Source: Alicyclobacillus herbarius DSM 13609 (GTDB taxonomy: Bacteria > Bacillota > Bacilli > Alicyclobacillales > Alicyclobacillaceae). From it: DNA of 64,000 nt. Positions within the stretch are counted from its first letter, which is position 1. Each line of letters opens with the position of its first letter. The translations under genes were made by a program, and so were the position numbers. Under the pieces are notes generated by a model. It did not search any database and was not told where the DNA came from. It saw nothing but the letters and a program-made list of their open reading frames with translations. The DNA is taken from the NCBI RefSeq assembly GCF_000430585.1, contig NZ_AUMH01000011.1:62001-126000 (forward strand). The letters run 5' to 3'. Of the stretch, positions 9,125 through 18,275 are shown piece by piece.

Positions 9125-9215
9125 GAGCGTTCCTCCCTCAGACTGCACTGGTTGTTCCCCGTTTCCGAAGGGAAAGCGACCGACTTTGAAAACGGGTGAA
9201 TCGAGTTTCATAAAT

Positions 9216-9243
9216 CGAAGAGTGGGTAGTACCCCACTCTTCG
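9216..9243 (-). promoter_or_regulatory. Perfect hairpin in rimP leader
   Basis: An 11-bp perfect inverted repeat (CGAAGAGTGGG, 9216-9226, with its complement 9233-9243) and 6-nt loop, about 25 nt after the predicted transcription start and 90 nt before rimP. On the minus strand it is followed by ATTTATGAAAC rather than a T-run, so it is not a standard terminator; it may stabilise the mRNA or act as a pause or binding site. Confidence 0.6.
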
Positions 9244-9274
9244 CCGCACAACCTATACGGAGTCTAACAGAGTC

Positions 9275-9303
9275 ATTATAGCATTGTGGGTTGTGACCTG
9301 CAA
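9275..9303 (-). promoter_or_regulatory. Promoter of the rimP-nusA-infB operon
   Basis: A perfect -10 box TATAAT (9275-9280) lies 17 nt from TTGCAG (9298-9303, 3 of 6 matches) on the minus strand. Transcription would start near 9268, giving a leader of about 145 nt. Confidence 0.7.
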
Positions 9304-9386
9304 TCGGAAAACCGGAGTCATAAGGTCACACGATTGCAGTCATCAGTGGTCGATGGTATCGTGGAAAACGCGTTGGTACTGTACCA
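9293..9386. promoter_or_regulatory. Inverted repeats between rimP and typA
   Basis: This gap (9125-9509) holds the divergent start regions of two operons. Two interleaved inverted repeats overlap the minus promoter: GTGACC (9293-9298) with GGTCAC (9324-9329), and CTGCAATCG (9298-9306) with CGATTGCAG (9331-9339). A further perfect palindrome, TGGTAC-T-GTACCA, lies at 9374-9386 toward typA. These look like operator sites, but no regulator is identifiable. No convincing plus-strand promoter for typA was picked out. Confidence 0.4.
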
Positions 9387-9509
9387 CACGGCGACTTTTC
9401 GTAAAACCACGCCCGGAGCGAAAGGACAAGGACTAACGATACGTAAACACGCGGTATTTGACCCCTATAGATACGAATGCTGGATTTTACGGAAGGTGGA
9501 ACTTCGCAC

Positions 9510-11354
9510 ATGGAAACCATGAACAACCTGCGCAACGTCGCCATTGTCGCTCACGTCGACCACGGGAAAACGACACTGGTCGACCAACTGCTCCGCCAAT
9601 CGGGCTTGTTCCGAGAGAATCAGCAAATTGAAGAGCGGGTGCTCGACTCTGGAGAATTGGAACGGGAACGCGGCATCACCATCCTGGCCAAGACCACGGC
9701 CATCCCTTACCAAGGCGTCAAGATTAACATCGTCGACACCCCGGGCCACGCCGACTTTAGTGGGGAAGTGGAACGCATAGTCAAAATGGTCGATGGCGTC
9801 TTGCTGGTCGTCGATGCGTTTGAGGGTGTGATGCCACAGACGCGGTTTGTCCTGGAACGCGCATTGACCGAAGGGCTGCCGGCGATTGTCGTGGTCAATA
9901 AAATCGACCGTGACAACGCCCGTCCTACGGAAGTGGTGGACGAAGTCCTCGACCTGTTCATCGATCTCGGAGCCTCAATGGAACAGTGCGAGTTTCCGGT
10001 GGTGTACGCGTCGGCGCTGCACGGCACCGCCAGCCTGAGCCCAGACCACCCTGGTTCCGACATGCGCCCCTTATTCGAATCGATTCTCCAACACATTCCA
10101 GCGCCGGTGGTTGACCTTGAGGCACCGCTGCAGTGGCAGGTAACGATGCTAGATTACAACGAGTATTTGGGACGTATTGGCATCGGCCGGATTGCCCGTG
10201 GCCGTGTCCGGGTCGGCGACGCCGTCACCATTCTCAAGCGCGATGGCAGCCAAGAAAAGTCACGTGTGGTCAAACTGTACGCGTTTGAGGGCCTGCGCCG
10301 ACGCGAGGTGGAAAGCGCCGGGGCCGGGGACATCGTCGCGATGGCAGGGATGGGCGCGATTACGGTCGGAGAGACCGTGGCCGCAAGCGATCACCCGGAG
10401 GCTCTGCCATTCTTGGCCATTGATGAGCCTACCCTGGAAATGACGTTCATGGTCAACGACAGTCCGTTGGCCGGCCGTGAGGGAACCTACGTGACTTCGC
10501 GCAAACTGCGCGACCGGCTGTTTGCCGAATTGGAATCGGATGTGAGTTTGCGTGTTGAAGAGACTGAGGACGCCGACCAGTTTCGGGTCGCGAGCCGCGG
10601 CGAACTGCACCTGTCCATCCTAATAGAGACAATGCGCCGGGAAGGCTATGAGCTGCAAGTCTCAAAGCCGCGCGTCATCTTGCGGCGAGAGCAAGGCCAG
10701 GTGCTGGAGCCGTTGGAACGACTGGTGGTCGACGTCCCGGACGAGTTCGTCGGAGCTGTTGTCGAGGCTTTGGGCGTTCGGAAAGCGGAGATGCAATCGA
10801 TGACGACCGCCCCGTCGGGGAATACGACGCGTATGGAGTTTCTCGTCCCTGCACGCGGATTGATTGGCTTCCGTGGAGAGTTTCTGACCCTGACCAAAGG
10901 TTATGGAACCATGCACCACACGTTCGCCGAATATGGACCCTGGCGTGGCGATGTGGTCACCCGCAGACAAGGCGTGCTGATTGCCAGCGAAGGCGGAACC
11001 GCGACCGCGTACAGCCTGCAGAGCCTCGAGGACCGCGGCGTCATGTTCATCACACCCGGGACGGTGGTCTACGAGGGCATGATTGTCGGCGAGCATACGC
11101 GGGAGAACGACCTGACCGTCAATGTCACGAAGCAGAAGCACATGACGAATGTCCGTTCTTCAACGAAAGAAGAGACTACGCGTTTAAAAGCGCCGCGCAT
11201 TCTCAGCCTCGAGCAGGCTATCACGTACATCGAAGACGACGAGTTGTGCGAGATTACGCCGAAAAGCATCCGTCTGCGGAAACGATATCTGAACAAGAGC
11301 GAGCGGGAAAAGGCGGCCAAACAAAAACGTCAGGCCTCGGTGACCGAAGCCTGA
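9510..11354 (+). CDS. typA: Ribosome-associated GTPase TypA/BipA
   Basis: Translational GTPase related to EF-G that acts in ribosome assembly and stress adaptation. About 614 residues with [15 protein letters not shown] (P-loop), [10 protein letters not shown] (switch I), DTPGHADF and NKIDR, followed by beta-barrel, alpha-beta domains and the TypA-specific C-terminal domain ending [17 protein letters not shown]. Start at ATG 9510, about 10 nt after GGAAGGTGG. One of two plus-strand genes of the window; it is not part of this locus in B. subtilis. Confidence 0.96.
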   Translation: METMNNLRNVAIVAHVDHGKTTLVDQLLRQSGLFRENQQIEERVLDSGELERERGITILAKTTAIPYQGVKINIVDTPGHADFSGEVERIVKMVDGVLLVVDAFEGVMPQTRFVLERALTEGLPAIVVVNKIDRDNARPTEVVDEVLDLFIDLGASMEQCEFPVVYASALHGTASLSPDHPGSDMRPLFESILQHIPAPVVDLEAPLQWQVTMLDYNEYLGRIGIGRIARGRVRVGDAVTILKRDGSQEKSRVVKLYAFEGLRRREVESAGAGDIVAMAGMGAITVGETVAASDHPEALPFLAIDEPTLEMTFMVNDSPLAGREGTYVTSRKLRDRLFAELESDVSLRVEETEDADQFRVASRGELHLSILIETMRREGYELQVSKPRVILRREQGQVLEPLERLVVDVPDEFVGAVVEALGVRKAEMQSMTTAPSGNTTRMEFLVPARGLIGFRGEFLTLTKGYGTMHHTFAEYGPWRGDVVTRRQGVLIASEGGTATAYSLQSLEDRGVMFITPGTVVYEGMIVGEHTRENDLTVNVTKQKHMTNVRSSTKEETTRLKAPRILSLEQAITYIEDDELCEITPKSIRLRKRYLNKSEREKAAKQKRQASVTEA

Positions 11355-11475
11355 ACCGAAGGCGCGGCCGGATAGCCAGATGGATCGACCGGTCGGCGAA
11401 ACGGATCGACAAATGAAACGGATCTCCTCATGAAACGAGTTGTGACCCACCTAAAGCGCTGACGGGCGGAAACGG

Positions 11476-12402
11476 TCAGACCTCCGGATACAGGCCGAGG
11501 TGAGCAGCGCGGATGCCCATCTCGGCCAATTCCGCCCGCACCTGGCGCCATGGATTGGAATGGGCCGGGTCCCAGTCGACGTCGACGAAGAAAATGTACG
11601 TCCCCAACCCCGTCCCACTTGGGCGTGACTCGATGCGACTCAGGTTAAACCCCTTGCTCGCGAACACCCGCAGGGTGTCAAACAGGCCCCCAGGTCGATT
11701 CGGCACCCCTTCCAAAACCAAGGAACGCTTGCGACGCCCCTCGTGTCTGCGGACGGACCCCGGCGTCAGCGCCGGGAGCCCCACCAAGCCAAACCGTGTT
11801 TGGTTTCCTTCACTCGCCGGCAGACAGGTATAAGGCGCAGCCAGCCCTTGCACCTCCGCCGCCTGGTAGGAACCAATCGCCGCCCACTGCCGCCGACCTC
11901 CTTCTCGGACGTGGCGCGCTGCCTGTCCGGTGCTCTCCACCGCAGTCAGACGGGCGTGCGGCAAGTGTTGAGATAGCCAGGTCTGACATTGAGCCAGAGC
12001 CTCGGCTTTCGAAAACACCTCTTCAATCTCAGTCAACTGGACGTCTTCGCTGACCGTTAACAAAAAGTGCTCAATGGCCAGGGTATGTGTTGCCAAAATC
12101 TGCAGTTCAGCCCGCCGACCGGAACGCCTGTCCATCGTCTGAAAGGCAATTCTCCCCAACAAGTCCCAACTGGTGGTCACGCCACCGTGAATCGTGTTCT
12201 CCAAAGGAATCGAGGCAAACGGAGCGGAGCCCTCGATTTCGCTCTCCACGGCCTCCGCACACTCCTCTTGCGTTCGTTCGATAACCGCTGCGATGGACGG
12301 CAAGGGCACCAAATTCACGGGCCTGTCCGGCCACAATCCTGCGAAATACGTCGCCGCCTCCTGCGAAAACGTACCCTCGGGTCCAAGATAATATAGACGC
12401 AC
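11476..12402 (-). CDS. pheA: Prephenate dehydratase
   Basis: Converts prephenate to phenylpyruvate in phenylalanine synthesis. The 308-residue protein has the catalytic domain starting YYLGPEGTFSQEAA, the substrate-binding NQTRFGLVG motif near residue 180, and a C-terminal ACT domain (ESRPSGTGLGTYIFFVD) for feedback by phenylalanine. No chorismate mutase is fused. Start at GTG 12402 close behind a GAGGGGGG site. Converges with typA; 120 nt between them hold no obvious terminator. Confidence 0.95.
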   Translation of the reverse strand: MRLYYLGPEGTFSQEAATYFAGLWPDRPVNLVPLPSIAAVIERTQEECAEAVESEIEGSAPFASIPLENTIHGGVTTSWDLLGRIAFQTMDRRSGRRAELQILATHTLAIEHFLLTVSEDVQLTEIEEVFSKAEALAQCQTWLSQHLPHARLTAVESTGQAARHVREGGRRQWAAIGSYQAAEVQGLAAPYTCLPASEGNQTRFGLVGLPALTPGSVRRHEGRRKRSLVLEGVPNRPGGLFDTLRVFASKGFNLSRIESRPSGTGLGTYIFFVDVDWDPAHSNPWRQVRAELAEMGIRAAHLGLYPEV

Positions 12403-12428
12403 GATATCCCCCCTCATTTTATGAGAGA

Positions 12429-12454
12429 TGTCCGGAAAGACTCCTTTCCGGACA
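12429..12454 (-). terminator. Perfect hairpin between polC and pheA
   Basis: An 11-bp perfect stem TGTCCGGAAAG/CTTTCCGGACA with a 4-nt loop, 17 nt after the polC stop. On the minus strand it is followed by TCTCTCATAAAATG, with no T-run, so termination would be partial. Its arm resembles the end of the palindromic element at 57172-57346. Confidence 0.5.
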
Positions 12455-12471
12455 CATACGAAAACAGCCAA

Positions 12472-15400
12472 TTAAAACAGCGAAAGCTGGTTGGTTTCCG
12501 GCAGCGACGCTAAGCACCCCAACCCATCCAAAATGTCCACTACGGCTCGCGATACTTTGCTCCGTGCCTGCAGGTCTTCGATGGACAAGAAGGGACCAGC
12601 TTGGCAGGCTTCGTAGAGACTCTTCGCGGCGCTTTCACCGACCCCTTGGATGGCCGCAAACGGTGGCAGCAAAGCTTTCTCCGCCTCCATAATACGAAAC
12701 TGGGTGGCGTGGGATTGATACAAATCGATAGGAAGGAAGCGAAAGCCACGCACCGTCATTTCAAGCGCAACCTCGAGTACGGTGAGCAGACTTTTCTCCT
12801 TTGCCGAAGCCGCATTGCCTTTGGCCTCCAATTCTTCGATCCGTTTGCGAATGGCGTCTTTCCCGCGCACCATCAGTTCCACGTCAAAGTCATCCGCCCG
12901 GACCGTGAAATAGGTGGCATAAAACGCAAGCGGATGATGCACCTTAAACCAGGCAATACGGACCGCCATCAGGACGTATGCCGCAGCGTGAGCCTTTGGG
13001 AACATGTACTTAATCTTGCGGCCGGATTCAATATACCACTCCGGCACTCCGTGCTCCCGCATATATTCCGCGTCCTCTTCTTTGACACCTTTTCCTTTAC
13101 GTATCGACTCCATGATTTTGAAAGCGCGCGCCGGCTCGAGTCCTTTATAGATGAGATAGACCATGATGTCGTCACGGGCGCAAATCACCTCAGACAGGGT
13201 GGCGGTCCCGGCGCGTATAAGGTCCTGCGCGTTATTCAGCCAGACATCGGTGCCGTGAGACAGACCCGAGATGCGAACGAGTTCGGAAAAGGTGGTCGGC
13301 CGCGTGTCCTCCAGCATCTGCCGGACGAACTTTGTCCCAAACTCAGGAATCGCGTACGTCCCGGTGCTCGAACGAATGTCCTCGGGCCGTACGCCGAGGC
13401 TTTCCGTGCCGCGAAACAACGCCAACACGTCCGGATCGTCCAAGGGGATGGTTTTCGGGTCGACGCCCGTCAGATCCTGCAGCATGCGAATCACCGTCGG
13501 ATCGTCGTGGCCAAGGATATCCAACTTCAGCAGGCAACGTTCCAACCCAGAGTGATAATCAAAATGGGTAGTCAACGTCCCCGCGGACTTATCATCGGCC
13601 GGATACTGAACGGGCGTAAAGTGATAGATGGTTTCGTGACGGGGAACCACTACCTGTCCCCCCGGGTGCTGACCGGTCGTCCGTTTGACGCCCGTGCAGC
13701 CTTCGACCAGGCGCTCGATTTCGGCGTTGCGGAGGTTTAACCCCCGTTCTTCCGCAAACTTGCGTACATAACCATAGGCTGTCTTTTCCGCCACGGCAGA
13801 GATGGTGCCTGCGCGAAAGACATGGTCTTTCCCGAACAGCTCTTCAGTATAGCGATGGGCCCGCGGCTGGTATTCCCCCGAGAAGTTCAGGTCAATATCC
13901 GGGACCTTATCGCCGTTAAAGCCGAGGAACGTTTCAAACGGAATGTCCTGACCGTCCTTCACCATGGCCGTCCCGCAGCGGGGGCAGTCCTTGGCGGGCA
14001 AGTCGAACCCAGACCCTACACTGCCGTCGGTGATAAATTCACTGAATTGGCATTCTGGACACCGGTAATGCGGAGGCAACGGATTCACCTCCGTGATGTC
14101 CGTCATCGTGGCGACAAACGAACTCCCGACGGAACCCCGACTCCCGACCAGATAGCCGTCCGACAGAGACTTCGTGACCAGTTTATGGGCAATCAAATAA
14201 ATGACGGCAAACCCGTTGCTAATGATGGAGTTCAGTTCTTTTTCCAAACGCTTCTCGACAAGCTCCGGCAATGGATCCCCATACCATCTTTTTGCCTTTT
14301 CATAGGCCATATTCCGAATTTCGTCCTCGGCCCCGTCGATGATCGGTGTGAATAGGTCGTCCGGTATCGGCTGGACGACTTCACAGGTATCGGCGATGGC
14401 GCGCGGGTTGTCAATGACCACTCGGCGTCGGTCTTCTTCGTCCAGGTGCGCAAAGTCGCTGAGCATCTCGTCTGTAGTGCGAAAGAACAGCGGCGCGGAC
14501 TTCGCATCGTGGGAGCCGTGCTGGGACTGCAAGAACACCTCGCGAAACACGGCGTCCTTCGGGTTCAAAAAGTGCACGTCGCCAGTAGCCACCACCGGTT
14601 TGTTCAGACGCTTCCCCAACTCCACAATCTGCCTGTGAATGTCACGGATGCTCTGAAGCCCTTGCAGCGTCTCGTCGCGGACCAGATTTTCGTAGTGGCT
14701 GGGCGGCTGAATCTCGAGGAAGTCGTAGAATTCGCAGATCTCTTCGATTTCCTCCAGCGACTTTCCGCGCAGAAACGCTTCAATCAGCTCCCCGCGCTGA
14801 CACGCGGTTCCGACGAGGAGCCCCTCGCGCAATCGAACCAGTTCGCTGCGCGGGATGCGCGGTGTCCGGTATAAATATTTGGTATGGGCCAGCGAGACCA
14901 GCTCATACAGGTTGCGCAATCCCAGCTGGTTGACCACGAGAATGGTCGCGTGAAACGGTCGCACGCGGGTCACATCGATGTCTCCCGATAGCTGATTGAG
15001 CGCCTGCAGGTCAAGGATTTCCCGGCGTCGCAAATCTTCAAGCATATGTAGGAACAGCTTGGCCGTCGCCTCGGAGTCCGCAAGCGCACGGTGGTGATTC
15101 ACCAGTTCAATCCGAAACTTTTGCGTCAGCGTCTTCAGCTTGTAGTTTTTCTCACCCGGATACAACAGGCGTGCCAGGGCAAGGGTATCGACGACCGGCT
15201 GCGACCAGTCTTCCATGTCAATGCGCTTCGCGCACTGATGCAAGAAACCGACATCAAACTCAGCGTTATGGGCAACCAACACGGCATCGCCGACAAAATC
15301 TCGAAATCGGCTCAGCGCCTCAGCCAGCTTCGGCTGTCCTTCCAGCATATCTTGAGAAATCCCGGTCAACTCCGTGATTTTCGCCGACAGACGCCGCTCC

Positions 15401-16890
15401 GGATCGACCAAGGTCGTAAACGTGTCGACGATCTTGCCGCCAGCCACCTTAACACCGGAAATCTCAATGAGCGTGTCTTCACGCGCATTCAGACCCGTGG
15501 TCTCTGTGTCGAAGACCACGTATGTCGTCTCATTGCTCAGTTCCACCGGAGCAGGCCGGTAGACGATGGGCGTACCGTCATCGACCACATACGCCTCAAC
15601 GCCTAAGAGCACTTTGATGCCATGCTTCTTACCAAGTTCAAAGGCTTCCGGGAACGCCTGCACACCGCCGTGATCCGTTACGGCAATGGCCGGATGCCCC
15701 CACTCGGCTGCCTGGGCAATGAGGCGCCCCAGCGGCGTCACCGCGTCCAAGGCAGACATCGGTGTGTGCAGGTGCAGTTCCACCCGCTTCTCGTCTGCTG
15801 TGTCCAACCGTTTTGGCGGGGTTGCCGGCCGCATCCCATGAATCATCAAAACAAGTTCCTTTTGATAGGGATCAAACTGAACCGCTCCGGATACGCGGAC
15901 GTAGCACCCGTCTTTAAGCGGGTCCAAGGCTTCGATTTGCCGCTGCGAATTCGTGAAATACTTGGCGGTAATTGAATCCTCCTCATCCGTCAAGTTGAAT
16001 TGATAGAGTTTTCGGCCGCTGGGCAACATCCTGGTCTCCAGTTTAAACACGCGGCCTTCCACGACCACTCTTCGCATCTCATCGACAATGTCCCGTATCG
16101 AACTGACAGGCCCGTCAGGCTCCGCCTTGCCGATGGTCAGTTCAGGTATCGGCTCTTCATCGCGCCGATTCCGCCAAGACCCGCTCGTCTCCCTACGCGT
16201 CTCCTCTACGACAGGAGGGCGACTTTCCGCGGCTTGCTGCTCTCGCCGCGCAATTTCCACGACTTCCTGCCGCTCCCGCTCCAACAGCTCACGTCGCAGT
16301 TGTTCCGCCCTTTCATCGGCGTCATCGGCCACCTGCATGTGTACTACGACCTTGATCCCAAAGGCCTGCTCCGCCCACTTCTCCATCCAGGCAGACGCCT
16401 TTTTTCGCTGCAGCTGGTCGCGAATCGAGTCACTCTCCAGCAAGAAGGTCGCTGTGATGCAGGAAGGGTCTTCGCTGGACGGTCCCAACTCCTTTTCCGC
16501 GCGTTTGAACAGATTTCCCGCCACCGGCTCGGCCTCGGTATAGGCATCCAATAAGGCTTCTATCATCGCGAAGCATTCTGCCCGGGTGGGCGTGCGTTGC
16601 CATAAGGGGGGTACAAACTGAAACTCCGCTTTTGATCCGAACACCTTCTGACAGACCTGGCGAATCGAGCGATAATTCTGCAGAGACTCGACCGCCTGGC
16701 GATACAGTCCCTCAACGTCATCCGAAGTGTGTGAAGGAGATTCTGGTCCTTGCGGAAAAGGAGGGAGCGGGCGAACGACCAAACGCTTTGCTTTCAGGTG
16801 CAGCTGGACCTGCTCGACCCCCGTAAGAGGGAGTTGGACGCCATCGTCTGGATTGACCGGTTCCGCGAGTGCATATTGCGTTTCGTTCAT
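12472..16890 (-). CDS. polC: DNA polymerase III alpha subunit, Gram-positive type
   Basis: Replicative polymerase of low-GC Gram-positives with built-in proofreading. 1472 residues: N-terminal domain, OB-fold region (about 255-355), PHP domain split around the exonuclease (HLHTPMSALD at 373-382), DnaQ-like 3'-5' exonuclease with FDTETTGLN near 460, polymerase domain with GSRGSVGSSFVATM, a Cys4-type cluster CPEC/CPRC, and PDIDLNFSGEYQ. ATG start at 16890, 7 nt after GGAGG. In B. subtilis proS lies between rseP and polC; it is absent here. Confidence 0.98.
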   Translation of the reverse strand: MNETQYALAEPVNPDDGVQLPLTGVEQVQLHLKAKRLVVRPLPPFPQGPESPSHTSDDVEGLYRQAVESLQNYRSIRQVCQKVFGSKAEFQFVPPLWQRTPTRAECFAMIEALLDAYTEAEPVAGNLFKRAEKELGPSSEDPSCITATFLLESDSIRDQLQRKKASAWMEKWAEQAFGIKVVVHMQVADDADERAEQLRRELLERERQEVVEIARREQQAAESRPPVVEETRRETSGSWRNRRDEEPIPELTIGKAEPDGPVSSIRDIVDEMRRVVVEGRVFKLETRMLPSGRKLYQFNLTDEEDSITAKYFTNSQRQIEALDPLKDGCYVRVSGAVQFDPYQKELVLMIHGMRPATPPKRLDTADEKRVELHLHTPMSALDAVTPLGRLIAQAAEWGHPAIAVTDHGGVQAFPEAFELGKKHGIKVLLGVEAYVVDDGTPIVYRPAPVELSNETTYVVFDTETTGLNAREDTLIEISGVKVAGGKIVDTFTTLVDPERRLSAKITELTGISQDMLEGQPKLAEALSRFRDFVGDAVLVAHNAEFDVGFLHQCAKRIDMEDWSQPVVDTLALARLLYPGEKNYKLKTLTQKFRIELVNHHRALADSEATAKLFLHMLEDLRRREILDLQALNQLSGDIDVTRVRPFHATILVVNQLGLRNLYELVSLAHTKYLYRTPRIPRSELVRLREGLLVGTACQRGELIEAFLRGKSLEEIEEICEFYDFLEIQPPSHYENLVRDETLQGLQSIRDIHRQIVELGKRLNKPVVATGDVHFLNPKDAVFREVFLQSQHGSHDAKSAPLFFRTTDEMLSDFAHLDEEDRRRVVIDNPRAIADTCEVVQPIPDDLFTPIIDGAEDEIRNMAYEKAKRWYGDPLPELVEKRLEKELNSIISNGFAVIYLIAHKLVTKSLSDGYLVGSRGSVGSSFVATMTDITEVNPLPPHYRCPECQFSEFITDGSVGSGFDLPAKDCPRCGTAMVKDGQDIPFETFLGFNGDKVPDIDLNFSGEYQPRAHRYTEELFGKDHVFRAGTISAVAEKTAYGYVRKFAEERGLNLRNAEIERLVEGCTGVKRTTGQHPGGQVVVPRHETIYHFTPVQYPADDKSAGTLTTHFDYHSGLERCLLKLDILGHDDPTVIRMLQDLTGVDPKTIPLDDPDVLALFRGTESLGVRPEDIRSSTGTYAIPEFGTKFVRQMLEDTRPTTFSELVRISGLSHGTDVWLNNAQDLIRAGTATLSEVICARDDIMVYLIYKGLEPARAFKIMESIRKGKGVKEEDAEYMREHGVPEWYIESGRKIKYMFPKAHAAAYVLMAVRIAWFKVHHPLAFYATYFTVRADDFDVELMVRGKDAIRKRIEELEAKGNAASAKEKSLLTVLEVALEMTVRGFRFLPIDLYQSHATQFRIMEAEKALLPPFAAIQGVGESAAKSLYEACQAGPFLSIEDLQARSKVSRAVVDILDGLGCLASLPETNQLSLF

Positions 16891-16997
16891 ATCCGTTCCT
16901 CCAACTTCGCGCTCGCATAAAAGTGCGTGTCCGGCGGGGCGCCTGGTCGCCTTTCAGGTTGGGAGATAGCCCCCAACGCCCCCTCGCCAGACCACCT
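16891..16997 (-). other. rseP-polC intercistronic region
   Basis: About 107 nt in the place where proS is found in B. subtilis. It contains a 6-bp hairpin GTTGGG/CCCAAC (16958-16963 with 16972-16977) soon after the rseP stop, without a T-run, and then GC-rich sequence up to the polC ribosome binding site. No trace of proS coding sequence was seen. Confidence 0.35.
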
Positions 16998-18275
16998 CTA
17001 AAACAATCGAGTGACATCTCGATAGGTAATAACCACCGCAAACAACATCAGTAGAGCAAAACCGACCAAGTGCACCAGACCCTCTTTGTTCGGGTCAATG
17101 GCGCGCCCTCGCACGGCCTCAATCAGCATAAACAACAAACGGCCGCCGTCCAAGGCTGGAATAGGCAACAGGTTAAACAGCCCCAGATTCAAACTGAGCA
17201 GCCCGGCAATCATCACAACCTGCCAAAAACCGTTCTGGGCCTGTTGACTGATGACGTCGGCAATGCCCACCGGCCCAGCCAGGTCTTGAAACTGATGGTG
17301 GACAAACACATTGCCTAACGCGGAGAGCATGTTGACCGAGCCAAAGTAAACGGCGGAGAAGCCGCTGGCCACGGTCTTTATCGGGTTATGCGTGACTGGA
17401 TTATTCACGCCGATTTGCGGCACCCCCGTACTGGATAGTTGAGGGTGCACCACGATGACGTGCGGCTGTCCGTTCCGCACGACCTCCATCCGTATTGGCT
17501 GGGGTGGATGGCCTGGATCGGATTGAATATCCTCGACCATGTCCACCCAAGAAGTCACCGGGTGGCCATTAATCCGTATCACCCGGTCCCCCTGCTTCAA
17601 GCCAGCTGCCTGCGCCGGCGAACCGGCGACAATCGGTCCAAGCGTGGGTTGATTGACCAGAATTCCGGTGTGGGTATAGTACGCGGCAAAGAGCACCCCA
17701 GCCAAGAGAAAGTTCATCACCGGTCCGGCCAAGATGATGGCGGCCCGCTGCCATAACGGCCGGCCAAGCATCTGCTCGTGTTTTTCCACCAAGGGAATGG
17801 AATTGCGAGGACTGGTCTGTAATTCCGCATAGGGACGGACTTGGTAGGTCCGGATGTCTCCGTGCGTCTCAATGGTCATCTGCATGCGGTCCACGAGGTC
17901 GAGTTCACGCAACACACCGACCTGCCCTCCGCGCACGTCTTTTGGGCTTCCCAGCTGCGCGATCCAGCCATAATTGTCCAAGCGAAACGCGATTTCCTCA
18001 CCTTTGCGAAACAAGGCGTCCTGCGGGACCTCTCCCGCCAACTGGACCAACCCACCCAATGGCCATAAACGCACAGAGAACTCCGTGTCTCCCCAGTGCC
18101 ATTTGAACAGTTTGGTTCCAAACCCCACCGCAAATTGCGGAACGGCAACTCCGCACCGTTTCGCGACAATGAAATGACCGAACTCATGCAGGACAATGCA
18201 GACCAGGAAGACCAGGACAATCGCGACCGCCGACTTGAGAAACGTCATCAGCATCGCAGCGCTCAACAGAGTCAT
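16998..18275 (-). CDS. rseP: Site-2 protease RseP/RasP
   Basis: Intramembrane zinc metalloprotease that cleaves anti-sigma factors and leftover signal peptides. 425 residues with the HEFGH active site in the first membrane segment (residues 30-34), a central PDZ domain (about 215-290), and the third-ligand motif LLPIPALDGGR in a late membrane segment. The ATG overlaps the dxr stop by 4 nt (ATGA), so the two are coupled, as in most Bacilli. Confidence 0.96.
   Translation of the reverse strand: MTLLSAAMLMTFLKSAVAIVLVFLVCIVLHEFGHFIVAKRCGVAVPQFAVGFGTKLFKWHWGDTEFSVRLWPLGGLVQLAGEVPQDALFRKGEEIAFRLDNYGWIAQLGSPKDVRGGQVGVLRELDLVDRMQMTIETHGDIRTYQVRPYAELQTSPRNSIPLVEKHEQMLGRPLWQRAAIILAGPVMNFLLAGVLFAAYYTHTGILVNQPTLGPIVAGSPAQAAGLKQGDRVIRINGHPVTSWVDMVEDIQSDPGHPPQPIRMEVVRNGQPHVIVVHPQLSSTGVPQIGVNNPVTHNPIKTVASGFSAVYFGSVNMLSALGNVFVHHQFQDLAGPVGIADVISQQAQNGFWQVVMIAGLLSLNLGLFNLLPIPALDGGRLLFMLIEAVRGRAIDPNKEGLVHLVGFALLMLFAVVITYRDVTRLF

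Noticed and set aside
12403-12471. Possible phenylalanine T-box or attenuator before pheA
   Set aside because: The gap is too short for a T-box, no T-box sequence or Phe-rich leader peptide was seen, only a simple hairpin.
12601-13740. Long plus-strand reading of 379 codons inside polC
   Set aside because: It lies antisense to the conserved polymerase domain, has no family motifs or ribosome binding site, and such mirror frames are common in GC-rich genes.
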